This document shows, piece by piece, positions 25,089 through 33,988 of a DNA stretch of 64,000 nucleotides. This stretch comes from Chitinophagaceae bacterium. GTDB lineage: Bacteria; Bacteroidota; Bacteroidia; Chitinophagales; UBA10324. Each line of letters opens with the position of its first letter. Position 1 is the first letter of the stretch. Where the stretch lies: positions 124,001 through 188,000 of the forward strand of contig JADJAG010000001.1 of NCBI GenBank assembly GCA_016704325.1, written 5' to 3'. Both the position numbers and the translations under genes were made by a program. The notes below the pieces were generated by a model. That model was not told the DNA's origin. It ran no database searches and saw only the letters and a program-made list of their open reading frames with translations.

Positions 25089-27275
25089 ATGATGCGTATC
25101 TACTGCTTTTTACTCCTGTTTCTGTTAATTGGAATTGATGCTCTTGCACAGGATTGCGTGCTTGATCCTCCTAAAGGCCTTAAGGTTGTTGATATTACAG
25201 CATGCAGTGCAAAACTGCAATGGAAGTTATCAGCAGATGTATCAAAGTACCAGGTCAGGTATAAACTGGCATCAGGTACACAATGGTCGAACTGGATAAA
25301 GGTTAAGCTCGACACCTTTTATGTTTTCAACAATTTACAACCCGGCAAGAAATATGATTTTAATGTGCAGGCAAAATGCACGGATGGTTCAGAAAGTCCG
25401 GCAGTAAGCAAATCAGCAAAAATGCTTTCCTGTTCGCTGCCTGACCAGGTAACTGTTGAAGCAGTGGGCAGCACTTCACTGAAGATTACCGTAACAACCG
25501 CTTGCCCTTTTTCTATGTTGCAAGTAAGGTATACCACACTAGCAGGAGTGGCTACCATTGAATCTTTTTCACCGGCTTCTACTTACCAGATTAATGGATT
25601 GATACCAGACTCTACCTATACCATTGAAGTAAGTACCTGCAAATTGAACATGAATACCTGGACAACGCCACAAAATATTCAAATGCCTCAGCGGCCAAAC
25701 ATTGTCTTAGTTATTATAGATGACAGCCGGGCTGATTTCTTAAGCTGCTGTGGAGCGTATCCGTTTTTTCAAACACCGAATATTGACCGTATCGCTGAGG
25801 AAGGGGTTAATTTTCGTAAAGCCTTCGTAGTTACTTCCATGTGCGCGCCAAGCAGGGCTGCCATTGCCACCGGACTGTTTACACTTAAAACCGGCGTAAT
25901 TGAAAACGGAACGGAACTGGATACCTCGGTGACTACCTTGCCACAGGTTATGCAACAGCATGGATATTATACGGCACTGATCGGAAAAAATCATGGAACA
26001 TTCCTGCAGGATGGGAAGGACGAATTTGATTATTCTCTTGAATCGCATGATGAGAACCAGGGCCAGATCAACTACCTCTACAATGGAGCCATTAAGATTA
26101 TTAATAAGCCCAATGTCGAAACCCTGACAGATTCTGCAATTGCAATAATAGACCGGGTTGATGATCCCTTATTTCTATGGCTTGCTTACCGGACACCACA
26201 TTATCCGAATGACCCGCTTGATGCGTATGATGGTAAACTGGATGATGTGATCATTCCCTGGAGGCCGGATACTGCAAAATTTTCCATCAATTATCCATCT
26301 TTCCTGTATGCAGGTGCCAGTGAAGAGTTGACGCATGGTCAAGAGATGGACTCCATTTACCGCAATCTCCTCGAAGTGGTGATGGGCCTGGACAGTTGCA
26401 TGGGAATACTTTATGATGCATTGGAGAGCAGTGGCAAACTGGATAATACCTTGTTGATATTCATGTCAGATAATGGGTTTACGTTGGGCAGTCACTGGCT
26501 GAACGGCAAATCTCTGCCATATGAACCCTCTATGAAAATCCCGCTATTGATCAGGTATCCGGAATGGTTTACTGCAGGAACAACGATTTCTGACCGGATG
26601 GCGTTAAATCTTGATATTGCTCCCACTATTTATGAAGCTGCCGGGATTACGTACAATGAACCGCTCGATGGTTATTCACTAAAAAGTTTGTATGATGGTT
26701 CGGTTACACGGACTGAAATGTACTACATGATGCAAAATACACAAGGAGGGCCGAGTTCTTCCCCTTCCAAGCGAGCCATACGTGACATGCAATACAAATA
26801 CACGCATTACAGCTGTTTTTCTGATACGGTAGAAGAATTTTTTGACATGGTGAATGACACCCTTGAAATGAATAACCTGATCAACAACCAGGCTTACAAT
26901 GTATTGGTTGAATTGTATCGTGAGAAATTCAATACGATAAAAACCTTCTATGGAGATACCTTTCCTGACCTATTAAAAAACTGCTTCATTGCCAATCCGT
27001 ATGTATTAAAGGAAGTTGTGGAAGAAGCTGAATATCCTGTTTTACAACCGATGGTATATCCGACCATTACTCGTGAATCAGTAGAGTTGTATATGCCTTG
27101 GACCACAGCAACAGCTATCTTGTACAATGAATTCGGGCAGGTGGCAGGAAGGTGGGAAGTAAGTGAAACTTTCAGCAGGTTAACTTTTGCTTCTTTACCG
27201 GCAGGTGTTTATTACCTGCGACTTTTCAATGAGAAAGAATCGGTGACACAAAAGCTAATCATCACCGGTGATTAA
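25089..27275 (+). CDS. Secreted sulfatase with fibronectin type III domains, T9SS type A
   Basis: 728 residues. Signal peptide 1-20 (ending IDALAQ). Two FN3-like domains at about 24-110 and 115-200 (KGLKVVDITACSAKLQW; YQINGLIPDSTYTIEV). Sulfatase domain about 205-610: RPNIVLVIIDDSRADFLS provides the metal-binding Asp pair, and CAPSRAAIATG holds the CxPSR site whose Cys becomes formylglycine. GKNHGTF and MSDNGFTLGSH are further metal/sulfate landmarks. The type A sorting domain (about 655-728) ends GVYYLRLFNEKESVTQKLI. Extracellular sulfate-ester hydrolysis, for example on sulfated polysaccharide, is likely; the substrate is unknown. A formylglycine-generating enzyme or anSME is required and is not in the window. 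Confidence 0.9.
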   Translation: MMRIYCFLLLFLLIGIDALAQDCVLDPPKGLKVVDITACSAKLQWKLSADVSKYQVRYKLASGTQWSNWIKVKLDTFYVFNNLQPGKKYDFNVQAKCTDGSESPAVSKSAKMLSCSLPDQVTVEAVGSTSLKITVTTACPFSMLQVRYTTLAGVATIESFSPASTYQINGLIPDSTYTIEVSTCKLNMNTWTTPQNIQMPQRPNIVLVIIDDSRADFLSCCGAYPFFQTPNIDRIAEEGVNFRKAFVVTSMCAPSRAAIATGLFTLKTGVIENGTELDTSVTTLPQVMQQHGYYTALIGKNHGTFLQDGKDEFDYSLESHDENQGQINYLYNGAIKIINKPNVETLTDSAIAIIDRVDDPLFLWLAYRTPHYPNDPLDAYDGKLDDVIIPWRPDTAKFSINYPSFLYAGASEELTHGQEMDSIYRNLLEVVMGLDSCMGILYDALESSGKLDNTLLIFMSDNGFTLGSHWLNGKSLPYEPSMKIPLLIRYPEWFTAGTTISDRMALNLDIAPTIYEAAGITYNEPLDGYSLKSLYDGSVTRTEMYYMMQNTQGGPSSSPSKRAIRDMQYKYTHYSCFSDTVEEFFDMVNDTLEMNNLINNQAYNVLVELYREKFNTIKTFYGDTFPDLLKNCFIANPYVLKEVVEEAEYPVLQPMVYPTITRESVELYMPWTTATAILYNEFGQVAGRWEVSETFSRLTFASLPAGVYYLRLFNEKESVTQKLIITGD

Positions 27276-27283
27276 ACGGCTAT

Positions 27284-27835
27284 TCAGATAATACCGGCAA
27301 GCATCAACTGTTTGGCTTTCAGTACGGCAATGATGGTGGGTGCATCCATCACTTCATTGTTCATTACCATTTGAAACAATTCTTCAAAAGGAATTTTTCG
27401 TACATGTAATATTTCTGTTTCTTCCGGCGAAGAATCATGAAAGCTTAATCCTTTTGCTACATACACAATAGCCCTTTCATCCGTTCCTGAATTCGAAAGA
27501 TGGCAAGTGGCTATTTCTGTCCATTGCCGGGCAATGATGCCGCATTCTTCCAGCAACTCGCGTTTGGCTGAATCCAAAGGATCGTCTGCTAATGGGCCAC
27601 CACCTTCCGGAATTTCCCAACTGTATTGCTCCACAGGAAACCGGTATTGACCTACGATCCAGGTATTATTGTCATCATCCAGGGGCAATACACAGATCGC
27701 GAGATTCTTAAAGTGCACAACACTGTAAATGCCCGGATTCCCTGCAGGATTGATAACCTGGTGCTCTACCACATTCACCCAGGGATTGTCATAATGTTCT
27801 TTGGTTGATTTTATCTTCCAGGGATTTTCAGTCAT
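27284..27835 (-). CDS. Nudix hydrolase, ADP-ribose pyrophosphatase-like
   Basis: 183 residues. The Nudix box is GGGPLADDPLDSAKRELLEE followed by CGI, about residues 77-99. It has REL-LEE-CGI intact, but the usual first Glu of GX5EX7REUXEEXGU is Asp. Preceding IVGQYRFPVEQYSWEIPEGG is typical of ADP-sugar pyrophosphatases. It probably hydrolyses an ADP-sugar or related nucleotide in the cytoplasm. It converges with the sulfatase gene, with stops 8 bp apart. Confidence 0.9.
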   Translation of the reverse strand: MTENPWKIKSTKEHYDNPWVNVVEHQVINPAGNPGIYSVVHFKNLAICVLPLDDDNNTWIVGQYRFPVEQYSWEIPEGGGPLADDPLDSAKRELLEECGIIARQWTEIATCHLSNSGTDERAIVYVAKGLSFHDSSPEETEILHVRKIPFEELFQMVMNNEVMDAPTIIAVLKAKQLMLAGII

Positions 27836-28069
27836 AGTTTAGGTTGCATTTAAAAGGGACATTGTTTGTGATGCGTACCATTTCATTTTTTATAAAGCTA
27901 AACCAAAGATTGATCATACAAATTCGTGATTACAAACTATTGTAAGAAATCAGTTGATCCGGCTAATTTTTTCTTTAAACCTATTATGAGGTGAGCATTC
28001 GGTTTCTGCATCGTGAACTTAAATTGGTTGCGTCTATCACCATGCTGTTGTGCTTCCTCAGAAGCGTAT

Positions 28070-28765
28070 TCAATATTTTGAGACTGCAATTAATTTTTCA
28101 ACCAAAACCGGTACGCCTTCTGTTGCTTTTGCCGCTATTACTTCCAGGTTTTTCATGCGGGGCATGGAATCAACATTCGGGTCGACTAAGTATTTCATTG
28201 AACTGTATGGTGCATAGTTTATCAAACCTGCAGCAGGATATACCTGCAGGGAAGTACCGATCACTACAAAAATGGCTGCTTCACCGCTTATTGCTGCAGC
28301 CGGCTCCATCATGGGTACCGCTTCATGAAACCACACTACATGTGGTCTTAATTGTGAACCGAGTTCGCAAAGTTCTCCCATTTTTATGTCACCGCGGCAT
28401 TCATACAATAAATCTTCATCCTTGGAACTTCTTGATTTCAGTATTTCTCCATGCAGGTGAATGATTTTTCCGGAACCGGCCCGTTCATGTAAGTCATCAA
28501 TGTTCTGAGTGATGATGGTTACATCGAAATACTTCTCCAGCTTCACCAATGCTATATGTGCTGCATTGGGTGCTGCATTTAAAACGTCCTTTCGCCGTTG
28601 ATTGTAAAATTCCAGTACCAGTGCAGGGTTTTTCTTCCATGCCATAGGTGTGGCCACATCCTCCAGTTTATACATTTCCCACAAACCATCGCTATCGCGG
28701 AATGTTTTCAGTCCGCTTTCCGCGCTGATGCCGGCACCGGTCAGTATTACCAATTTCTTTTTCAT
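28070..28765 (-). CDS. cobB: NAD-dependent protein deacylase, SIR2/CobB class
   Basis: 231 residues. NAD-binding motifs GAGISAESGLKTFRDSDGLW and TQNIDDLHERAGS, the catalytic His in IIHLHG, then RPHVVWFHEAVP and VIGTSLQVYPAAGL. FYNQRRKDV contains the Tyr-x-x-Arg pair that in SIRT5/CobB binds acidic acyl groups, suggesting desuccinylase/demalonylase as well as deacetylase activity. The zinc-ribbon region has only two Cys (YECRGD, GELCELG) instead of four, so structural zinc is probably absent. Cytoplasmic. Confidence 0.95.
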   Translation of the reverse strand: MKKKLVILTGAGISAESGLKTFRDSDGLWEMYKLEDVATPMAWKKNPALVLEFYNQRRKDVLNAAPNAAHIALVKLEKYFDVTIITQNIDDLHERAGSGKIIHLHGEILKSRSSKDEDLLYECRGDIKMGELCELGSQLRPHVVWFHEAVPMMEPAAAISGEAAIFVVIGTSLQVYPAAGLINYAPYSSMKYLVDPNVDSMPRMKNLEVIAAKATEGVPVLVEKLIAVSKY

Positions 28766-28793
28766 GTTTGGAATGCTGTAAAGATTACATGTG

Positions 28794-28801
28794 CAAAAGT
28801 A
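28794..28801 (-). promoter_or_regulatory. Possible -7 box of cobB
   Basis: TACTTTTG on the minus strand matches TAnnTTTG, 28 bp upstream of the cobB ATG. No good -33 TTTG seen. Confidence 0.35.
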
Positions 28802-28814
28802 AGACAGCGCAGGC

Positions 28815-28844
28815 TTTAATTAGGGGTGGTTTAAGTTAACTTTG
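28815..28844 (+). promoter_or_regulatory. Possible -33/-7 promoter of the gene at 28864
   Basis: TTTA (28815-28818), an 18-bp spacer and TAACTTTG (28837-28844) resemble the Bacteroidota TTTG / TAnnTTTG promoter. The start codon is 19 bp downstream. It is back to back with the cobB -7 box. Confidence 0.4.
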
Positions 28845-28863
28845 TCACAAATAAATAATCACT

Positions 28864-29439
28864 TTGCGAACCTGTAACCGCAGTTCTTTTGTTTTCAATC
28901 GATGCCTGCTACTTGCATTGTATTTTTTTGTTGCGGTATATTGCAAGGAAGCCCGGGCACAGAATCCCGGACTTCCACCAACCACTTCACAACGGCCCCC
29001 AAGTCCGCCTGTTTATCTGCTAAACCTGACGCCAATGGATGGCGGGAAGCCATATACTTTATTCAGAAATACGAAGGTACATGCAACACTCATTAATGGA
29101 GTAATAGTTTCCGGAAAGGTGAAGGCCATCAGTAAAGATTCCATTTATATCGACAGCCGTTTTATTGCTTTAAATGATATTACAGAGTTCCGGTTTAATC
29201 CGGGTACGGCTCTTGGTGCAGCTGCTGCCATTGGGCTTGCTGCCGGCATTGCCACTATAGCATTTACAGCGAATGGCGGCAAAGACGGGGAACGATCGGA
29301 TGGCGAAAATATCGCTTTCTGGAGTGGTGTGGGCGTAACAGTTGTAAGTGGTGCATTGCTGATTCCTAATTACTTTATCAAGAAAAAATTTCCACGAACA
29401 AAGTATGACTACAGAACCATACAGGTAGGAGGGTATTGA
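28864..29439 (+). CDS. Hypothetical secreted/membrane protein
   Basis: 191 residues from TTG 28864. A stop lies in frame at 28852 and there is no ATG before the signal sequence, so TTG is the only workable start. Signal peptide about 1-33 (ending ARAQ), then a Pro-rich stretch. A small beta-rich domain about 55-110 (TKVHATLINGVIVSGKVKAISKDSIYID in parts) resembles Sm-like or DUF-type folds. A Gly/Ala-rich hydrophobic segment about 118-140 and another about 155-172 may be glycine-zipper or TM helices. Function unknown. Confidence 0.7.
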   Translation: MRTCNRSSFVFNRCLLLALYFFVAVYCKEARAQNPGLPPTTSQRPPSPPVYLLNLTPMDGGKPYTLFRNTKVHATLINGVIVSGKVKAISKDSIYIDSRFIALNDITEFRFNPGTALGAAAAIGLAAGIATIAFTANGGKDGERSDGENIAFWSGVGVTVVSGALLIPNYFIKKKFPRTKYDYRTIQVGGY

Positions 29440-29777
29440 GATTATTGCTGGTCAGTAAGTGATTTTTCGCATGCATACCTAATTGCGGTAATGTTCAAAT
29501 GCATATCGTGTGTTGCTTATAATGCAGTGGTTTAATGTCAAATAGTTATATCTTGTTATTTATTGGTAAATGCTAAATCAGATTTTGCTGCTATTGAATT
29601 TTACCATTGCGCGTGGTTTTAATTACAATGGCATTGCGTGCAAGAGATCTTTTCGCAAATAATTTTTCTAAGTAGATTATGCAATAGTTTCCTTTCGATA
29701 AGTAAACAGGTAATAATAATAGCTGTATTAGCCACAATTTTAATCAGCTGCCTTTTGAACATATCAATGATCACTCA
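29440..29777. other. Intergenic, nothing recognised
   Basis: AT-rich spacer before the membrane protein gene, with no repeat or RNA-like structure that I can support. Confidence 0.4.
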
Positions 29778-30869
29778 ATGAGATTAGTGCTCAACGTTTT
29801 AATAATCCTTGTTTTCGTAGCACATTTTTGCAAGGCGAATATGGCCTCCCCGTTGGAAGAAGGTACAATGGCAAGCTCTGCTATCTCAAGCAAAGACATT
29901 AACATCTTGTCGGAGTCGATCGATATAAAGATTGACAGCGATTTTAAAACGGCCAGGTTTTTAGTGGAGTATCAGATACAAAGTGATATGGATGGCTTGC
30001 AAATTCCATTATTGTTTTATGCACAGGATTATAAAGACAGTTTTTTTATTTGGGTAGACAACGAGAAAGTTCACGTTCAAAATGTTCCGGAAAGATATAG
30101 CGAATATTCACCCTTTAGGGGCTTTTCTGAATCATTTGAAAAAAATGACACTGGTGATGAAATAACAATCTATTGGCAGTCGAATGCTGGCTACGTTTAC
30201 AAATTAAGCGATCTTAAGTATTTTGAAGCAGACATTGGAAAGGGGATTCATACAGTAAGAGTGGAATACATTGCCAATGTGTGGACTGATTATTCAGACT
30301 GGATAAAGGCATATAGCTTTCGATATTCATTATCACCTGCTAAGTTTTGGAAATCTTTTGGAACTTTAAGTGTCACCCTGGAGCAGGAGGGTATTGTGAG
30401 GCAATTGTCAACTAATCTCGGTGAGCCGCTGGAAAAAGCATTTCAATCAAAAAATAGCTGGACTTTTACCAAACTACCTGGCGAATACCTGGAATTTTCA
30501 TATGACCCTAAGCCCGGCAAATTTGCGGCGGTGTTAATTTATGTTCAACCATTAGGAATAGCAATCGCAACGGGAATTGCACTATTTGTCTTGCATTTGT
30601 TTCTTGTTATGCGTTATCGTCGAAAATTTGCAACTAAAAACTATTCTCCTGTGGTGATCGCAGGAAGTTTCCTGGTTCCTTTCCTATTCTTATTAAGCTA
30701 TACTTGTTCGTATCCCTTAATTGATTTTTTGATTGGAGAAGAAGCAGGCAAGAATCATGGATATGTTTTTTTGATTTTCGCTATATATCCTGTGCTTGCG
30801 TTAGCTTACGGGATGATCATGTGGTTATTGGACAGACTCCAAAAAAGAAAGATTAATTCAGGAGCATAA
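29778..30869 (+). CDS. Unknown membrane protein with extracytoplasmic domain
   Basis: 363 residues, ATG 29778. Signal peptide or first TM about 1-20. An extracytoplasmic beta-rich domain covers about 35-245 (residues such as FLVEYQIQSDMDGLQIPLLFY in parts, and HTVRVEYIANVWTDYSDW). Three to four TM helices follow at about 255-275 (LGIAIATGIALFVLHLFL), 292-315 (VVIAGSFLVPFLFLLSY) and 325-355 (VFLIFAIYPVLALAYGMIMW), with a short basic tail. I do not recognise the family. The WD40 gene follows 85 bp later on the same strand. Confidence 0.75.
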   Translation: MRLVLNVLIILVFVAHFCKANMASPLEEGTMASSAISSKDINILSESIDIKIDSDFKTARFLVEYQIQSDMDGLQIPLLFYAQDYKDSFFIWVDNEKVHVQNVPERYSEYSPFRGFSESFEKNDTGDEITIYWQSNAGYVYKLSDLKYFEADIGKGIHTVRVEYIANVWTDYSDWIKAYSFRYSLSPAKFWKSFGTLSVTLEQEGIVRQLSTNLGEPLEKAFQSKNSWTFTKLPGEYLEFSYDPKPGKFAAVLIYVQPLGIAIATGIALFVLHLFLVMRYRRKFATKNYSPVVIAGSFLVPFLFLLSYTCSYPLIDFLIGEEAGKNHGYVFLIFAIYPVLALAYGMIMWLLDRLQKRKINSGA

Positions 30870-30954
30870 AGAACAGGCAAAGTAATTTGAAGATTGCATG
30901 TACGAACTTGTATTTGTTTTTATTTGGAATCCAGGCAAATGAAATATTAATGAC

Positions 30955-31935
30955 ATGAGAAGAATTTTGACCTATGCAGGATTGTTGCAGCTGACCGTTA
31001 TGCTTATTGTTATTATAACGGTAGCTCGGGGGCAAGAAGCGGCAGGTAATAAAATTCTTTGGACGGCGAACTGGAGTCCCGACGGCAAATACATTGCGGT
31101 GGGTGGCGCAGATAAAAAGATCAGCATTTTTAGCGGCAAGACGTATGAACTTTTAAGAATGTATAACAATGTCACTGATGTTCAAAGAATGAGCTGGCAT
31201 CCGCATTTGAATTTATTGGCTGTTGCTGCAACGGGAGAGGGTTCCAAAATAATAAACATCGAAAGGGATTCCATTATTTCTTTGAAGGGTATCAGTTCAA
31301 GTGGAACAAGAGCAGTTGCCTGGAATTATAAAGGGGACTTACTTGCCAATGCTGACTACGAGGGTGTGATTACGATATGGAATCAGTCCGGAGAATTGAT
31401 TCGGACTATAAATAAAGAAAATACAATCAGCAATGTGGCCATTGACTGGCATCCCAGGAAGAACGAATTTATTGTATTAAGTGAATCGGTAAGAATATAC
31501 GATTCAGAAGGAAAGCTTCTTAACAAATTTGAACACAGGAATGAGAACGTGCTAATGCTTTGTGTGAAATGGCATCAGTCAGGTGACTTCTTTGTGCTAG
31601 GTGATTATGGAGATGCGGATAAAGGTTACAAGCCATTACTTCAATACTGGAAGCCGGATGGAACATTAATGAAAGAGATAAGTAATAGCAAGTCAGAATA
31701 CAGGAATCTTAGCTGGACAAAACAAGGAGACAAATTAGCTAGTGCAAGTGATGCATTAAGAATCTGGACCAAACATGGAGATTTGGAAGCGGAAGGTTTT
31801 TCGGAGGATAATTTATGGGGCGTTGATTGGAGTGCAGATGGAAAATTTATTGTGACCTCAAGTTTTGAGGGACATGTCAAAATTTGGGATAGCGATGCAA
31901 AGCTGGTGAGAGAATTAAATTACCGAAAGAAGTAG
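30955..31935 (+). CDS. Exported WD40-repeat protein
   Basis: 326 residues. Signal peptide about 1-27 (ending TVARGQ). WD40-like blades are clear throughout: ANWSPDGKYIAVGGADKKIS, MSWHPHLNLLAVAA, VAWNYKGDLLANADYEGVIT, IDWHPRKNEFIVL, LSWTKQGDKLASASDALRIW and VDWSADGKFIVTSSFEGHVK, filling the whole mature protein as one propeller. No sorting domain is visible, so it is likely periplasmic. Function unknown; its neighbour at 29778 may be a partner. Confidence 0.8.
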   Translation: MRRILTYAGLLQLTVMLIVIITVARGQEAAGNKILWTANWSPDGKYIAVGGADKKISIFSGKTYELLRMYNNVTDVQRMSWHPHLNLLAVAATGEGSKIINIERDSIISLKGISSSGTRAVAWNYKGDLLANADYEGVITIWNQSGELIRTINKENTISNVAIDWHPRKNEFIVLSESVRIYDSEGKLLNKFEHRNENVLMLCVKWHQSGDFFVLGDYGDADKGYKPLLQYWKPDGTLMKEISNSKSEYRNLSWTKQGDKLASASDALRIWTKHGDLEAEGFSEDNLWGVDWSADGKFIVTSSFEGHVKIWDSDAKLVRELNYRKK

Positions 31936-31954
31936 GCATCAGCGAGTTTAAGAC

Positions 31955-32030
31955 AAATTGGATATTGAATATTGAGTGTTCAATATTGAAAATTTTCAAC
32001 ACTCAATTTTCAACGTTCAATATTCAATTT
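31955..32030. terminator. Long AT-rich palindrome between convergent genes
   Basis: The left arm AAATTGGATATTGAATATTG... pairs imperfectly with ...CAACGTTCAATATTCAATTT over about 37 bp, with centre GAAAATTTTC. It lies between stops at 31935 and 32024 and overlaps the end of the latter gene. A bidirectional terminator or short repeat; ATTGA-rich sequence also occurs near 51609 and 62432. Confidence 0.5.
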
Positions 32031-33490
32031 ACCTTTGCGGCAACCGAATACGGATCCACACTCAGTTCCGGTCGGTAATCGGGGATAAACTCCAGCGTGT
32101 TCAGGTCAATAAATTTCATAAAACCATTTCTTCCGCCACAATCTGAGCTATGATGCGGTGCCGGCCCACTTGGATTAACGTTTCTGTTTGAAACCATAAC
32201 CACTGCTGCGCCATCATCAACAGCAATGCCGTGTGGTTCAAAAAGCCCTGATTGCAATGAAGCAATAACGGAAAGATCGTTGTAATTGATTACATACACC
32301 GATCCTTTGCAAACGGGTTCACTGCACGGATCTTCTTCGCAAACTACAAACAAGTAAGGCTTAGTTAAGGATACTGCCATCTCCAGCGGATAGTTTCCTA
32401 CCGGGATCACCGCAATCAGTGTATCTGTTGCAGCATCCATTACACGCACTTCATCGGAAGCCTGGCAGGTAACAAAGTATTTCGTTTCGTCAGGAGAAAG
32501 TACAATCTCGTGCGGGTCATAGGTCCCTTGAATGTTATTAGGTTGCTGTCCCGGTTTCAGCACTACCTTTTCAATATCGGGGAAAGCCGGATTGGTAATG
32601 TCTACTTTATAGATGTAGTTTCCATACTGCGAGGTAACATATAAGGTGGTGAAGGCTGTGTTTAACCAGCTGCCATGCGGCTGTGTAAATAATCCGCTGC
32701 CCTGGTAGTATTGGATGAACTGCATCTGCTCCAGGTCAACGTAAGCCACTTTTCCTTCATCATCCCAATCCACTACAAAAGCTTTAGTTCCATCAGAAGA
32801 GATGGCCATCGTATTCCAGTTGCCCGGGCCGATTTCTATTTCACCGGCAAATGAATCATCAAATGTATTGAATCGTTGCAACACGGTGCCCGCAACAAAA
32901 CAAGCATACCAATATTGACCATCCGGGGATACTTTTAACTGATGCGGTACTTCAATGCTTGGCAGTTTGCCAACATCAATGCAGCGCATTGCCAGCAGTG
33001 TCTTTGTATCAAATGCAGTTACGAGGTCACAACCCTGGCTGGAGACATAAAATTTCTGCCGGTCCGGATCATTTGGAAAAGGAATCTTTCCATTCACATC
33101 CGGAGCACCTGATGTAATCCAGGCAAGCAACGTGTTGTAGTCGGCATCGGAGAGGGGAGGTTTGTTAAAAGGCATGGTAGGTGTAAGAGCCACACCACGG
33201 TTGGTATCGGTGTTAATATAATACATCAGCCAGCTTTGATCCGGCCGATAGGGAATAACAGTTGCTCCGCCACTACCACCTTCAAATAACTGTTCCCATG
33301 TTTCCATGGATAGTCCACCGGCAGCAAGTTTAGATTGCTGATTGTGACAACCACTAACGGCGCAATTTGTACTAATGATTTTGGAAATATCAGCAGGGTA
33401 GTTCGACTGATCTATCTCGTCGGATTTATCTTTTTTACAACTTACAAGGGCAATCAATATCAGAGAAACAAATACTATAAACTTTGGCAT
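32024..33490 (-). CDS. Lipoprotein with c-type cytochrome-like domain and YncE-like propeller
   Basis: I use ATG 33490 (MPKFIVFVSLILIALVSC) rather than GTG 33499. A lipobox at residues 15-18 (ALVSC) predicts a lipid anchor. The region about 25-125 has NCAVSGCHNQ, a CX4CH heme-binding-like motif, and TPTMPFNKPPLSDADYNTLLAW, where the Met resembles the distal ligand of cytochrome c domains. The rest (about 140-485) is a YVTN/YncE-type seven-bladed propeller (LSPDETKYFVTCQASDEVRVMD, DLSVIASLQSGLFEPHGIAV in parts). The spacing CX4CH is longer than the standard CXXCH, so covalent heme is uncertain. Envelope electron-transfer or binding role inferred. Confidence 0.8.
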   Translation of the reverse strand: MPKFIVFVSLILIALVSCKKDKSDEIDQSNYPADISKIISTNCAVSGCHNQQSKLAAGGLSMETWEQLFEGGSGGATVIPYRPDQSWLMYYINTDTNRGVALTPTMPFNKPPLSDADYNTLLAWITSGAPDVNGKIPFPNDPDRQKFYVSSQGCDLVTAFDTKTLLAMRCIDVGKLPSIEVPHQLKVSPDGQYWYACFVAGTVLQRFNTFDDSFAGEIEIGPGNWNTMAISSDGTKAFVVDWDDEGKVAYVDLEQMQFIQYYQGSGLFTQPHGSWLNTAFTTLYVTSQYGNYIYKVDITNPAFPDIEKVVLKPGQQPNNIQGTYDPHEIVLSPDETKYFVTCQASDEVRVMDAATDTLIAVIPVGNYPLEMAVSLTKPYLFVVCEEDPCSEPVCKGSVYVINYNDLSVIASLQSGLFEPHGIAVDDGAAVVMVSNRNVNPSGPAPHHSSDCGGRNGFMKFIDLNTLEFIPDYRPELSVDPYSVAAKVN

Positions 33491-33550
33491 TTCAATCACG
33501 ATTTTTCAATAGAAGGTATTCAAAACTACGTAATAATCACTAAAACATAC

Positions 33551-33988
33551 TCATTTGTATGTTTTGATTCTAAGTTCAGATTTGTCAAGGTCTATCACTG
33601 CATGATAATCCACCAATACATCGCAACCCAGAACGCCATCTATGTGAGGTAATTGTATCATGTCATAGGTCTCATTCACATGGCGGAGGTCGAGTACAGC
33701 GACTTTATAGTTTTTGAGTTTTAATTTTCCCATGCGTAGTAAACCAATTGCAGCAAATTCACTTTGTATCGAATTAGTGCCCACTCCGGTTGTGAGTTGT
33801 TCATTGGCTTCCAATACCAGTTCCGGAAAGTTTTCTGTCAAATATTTTTTATCAATTACGGTCTTGGAAGCACCGGTGTCAATAAGCAATCGCATGGAAT
33901 GCTTGCCGAGTTTGGCTTTCACGAAGAGATGAAATCCTTCTTCCTGGAGACTCAATGCTTTTAACGGGATTCGTATTTTTTTAGACAT
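33551..33988 (-). CDS. Retropepsin-like aspartic protease (clan AA)
   Basis: 145 residues. MRLLIDTGASKTVIDKKYL contains the catalytic DTGAS (about residues 35-39), followed by a flap-like region and a late hydrophobic strand (HIDGVLGCDVLVDYHAVIDL). It has a single aspartyl motif, so it would have to act as a dimer, like other bacterial retropepsin-type proteins. No signal peptide. Substrate unknown. Confidence 0.85.
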   Translation of the reverse strand: MSKKIRIPLKALSLQEEGFHLFVKAKLGKHSMRLLIDTGASKTVIDKKYLTENFPELVLEANEQLTTGVGTNSIQSEFAAIGLLRMGKLKLKNYKVAVLDLRHVNETYDMIQLPHIDGVLGCDVLVDYHAVIDLDKSELRIKTYK

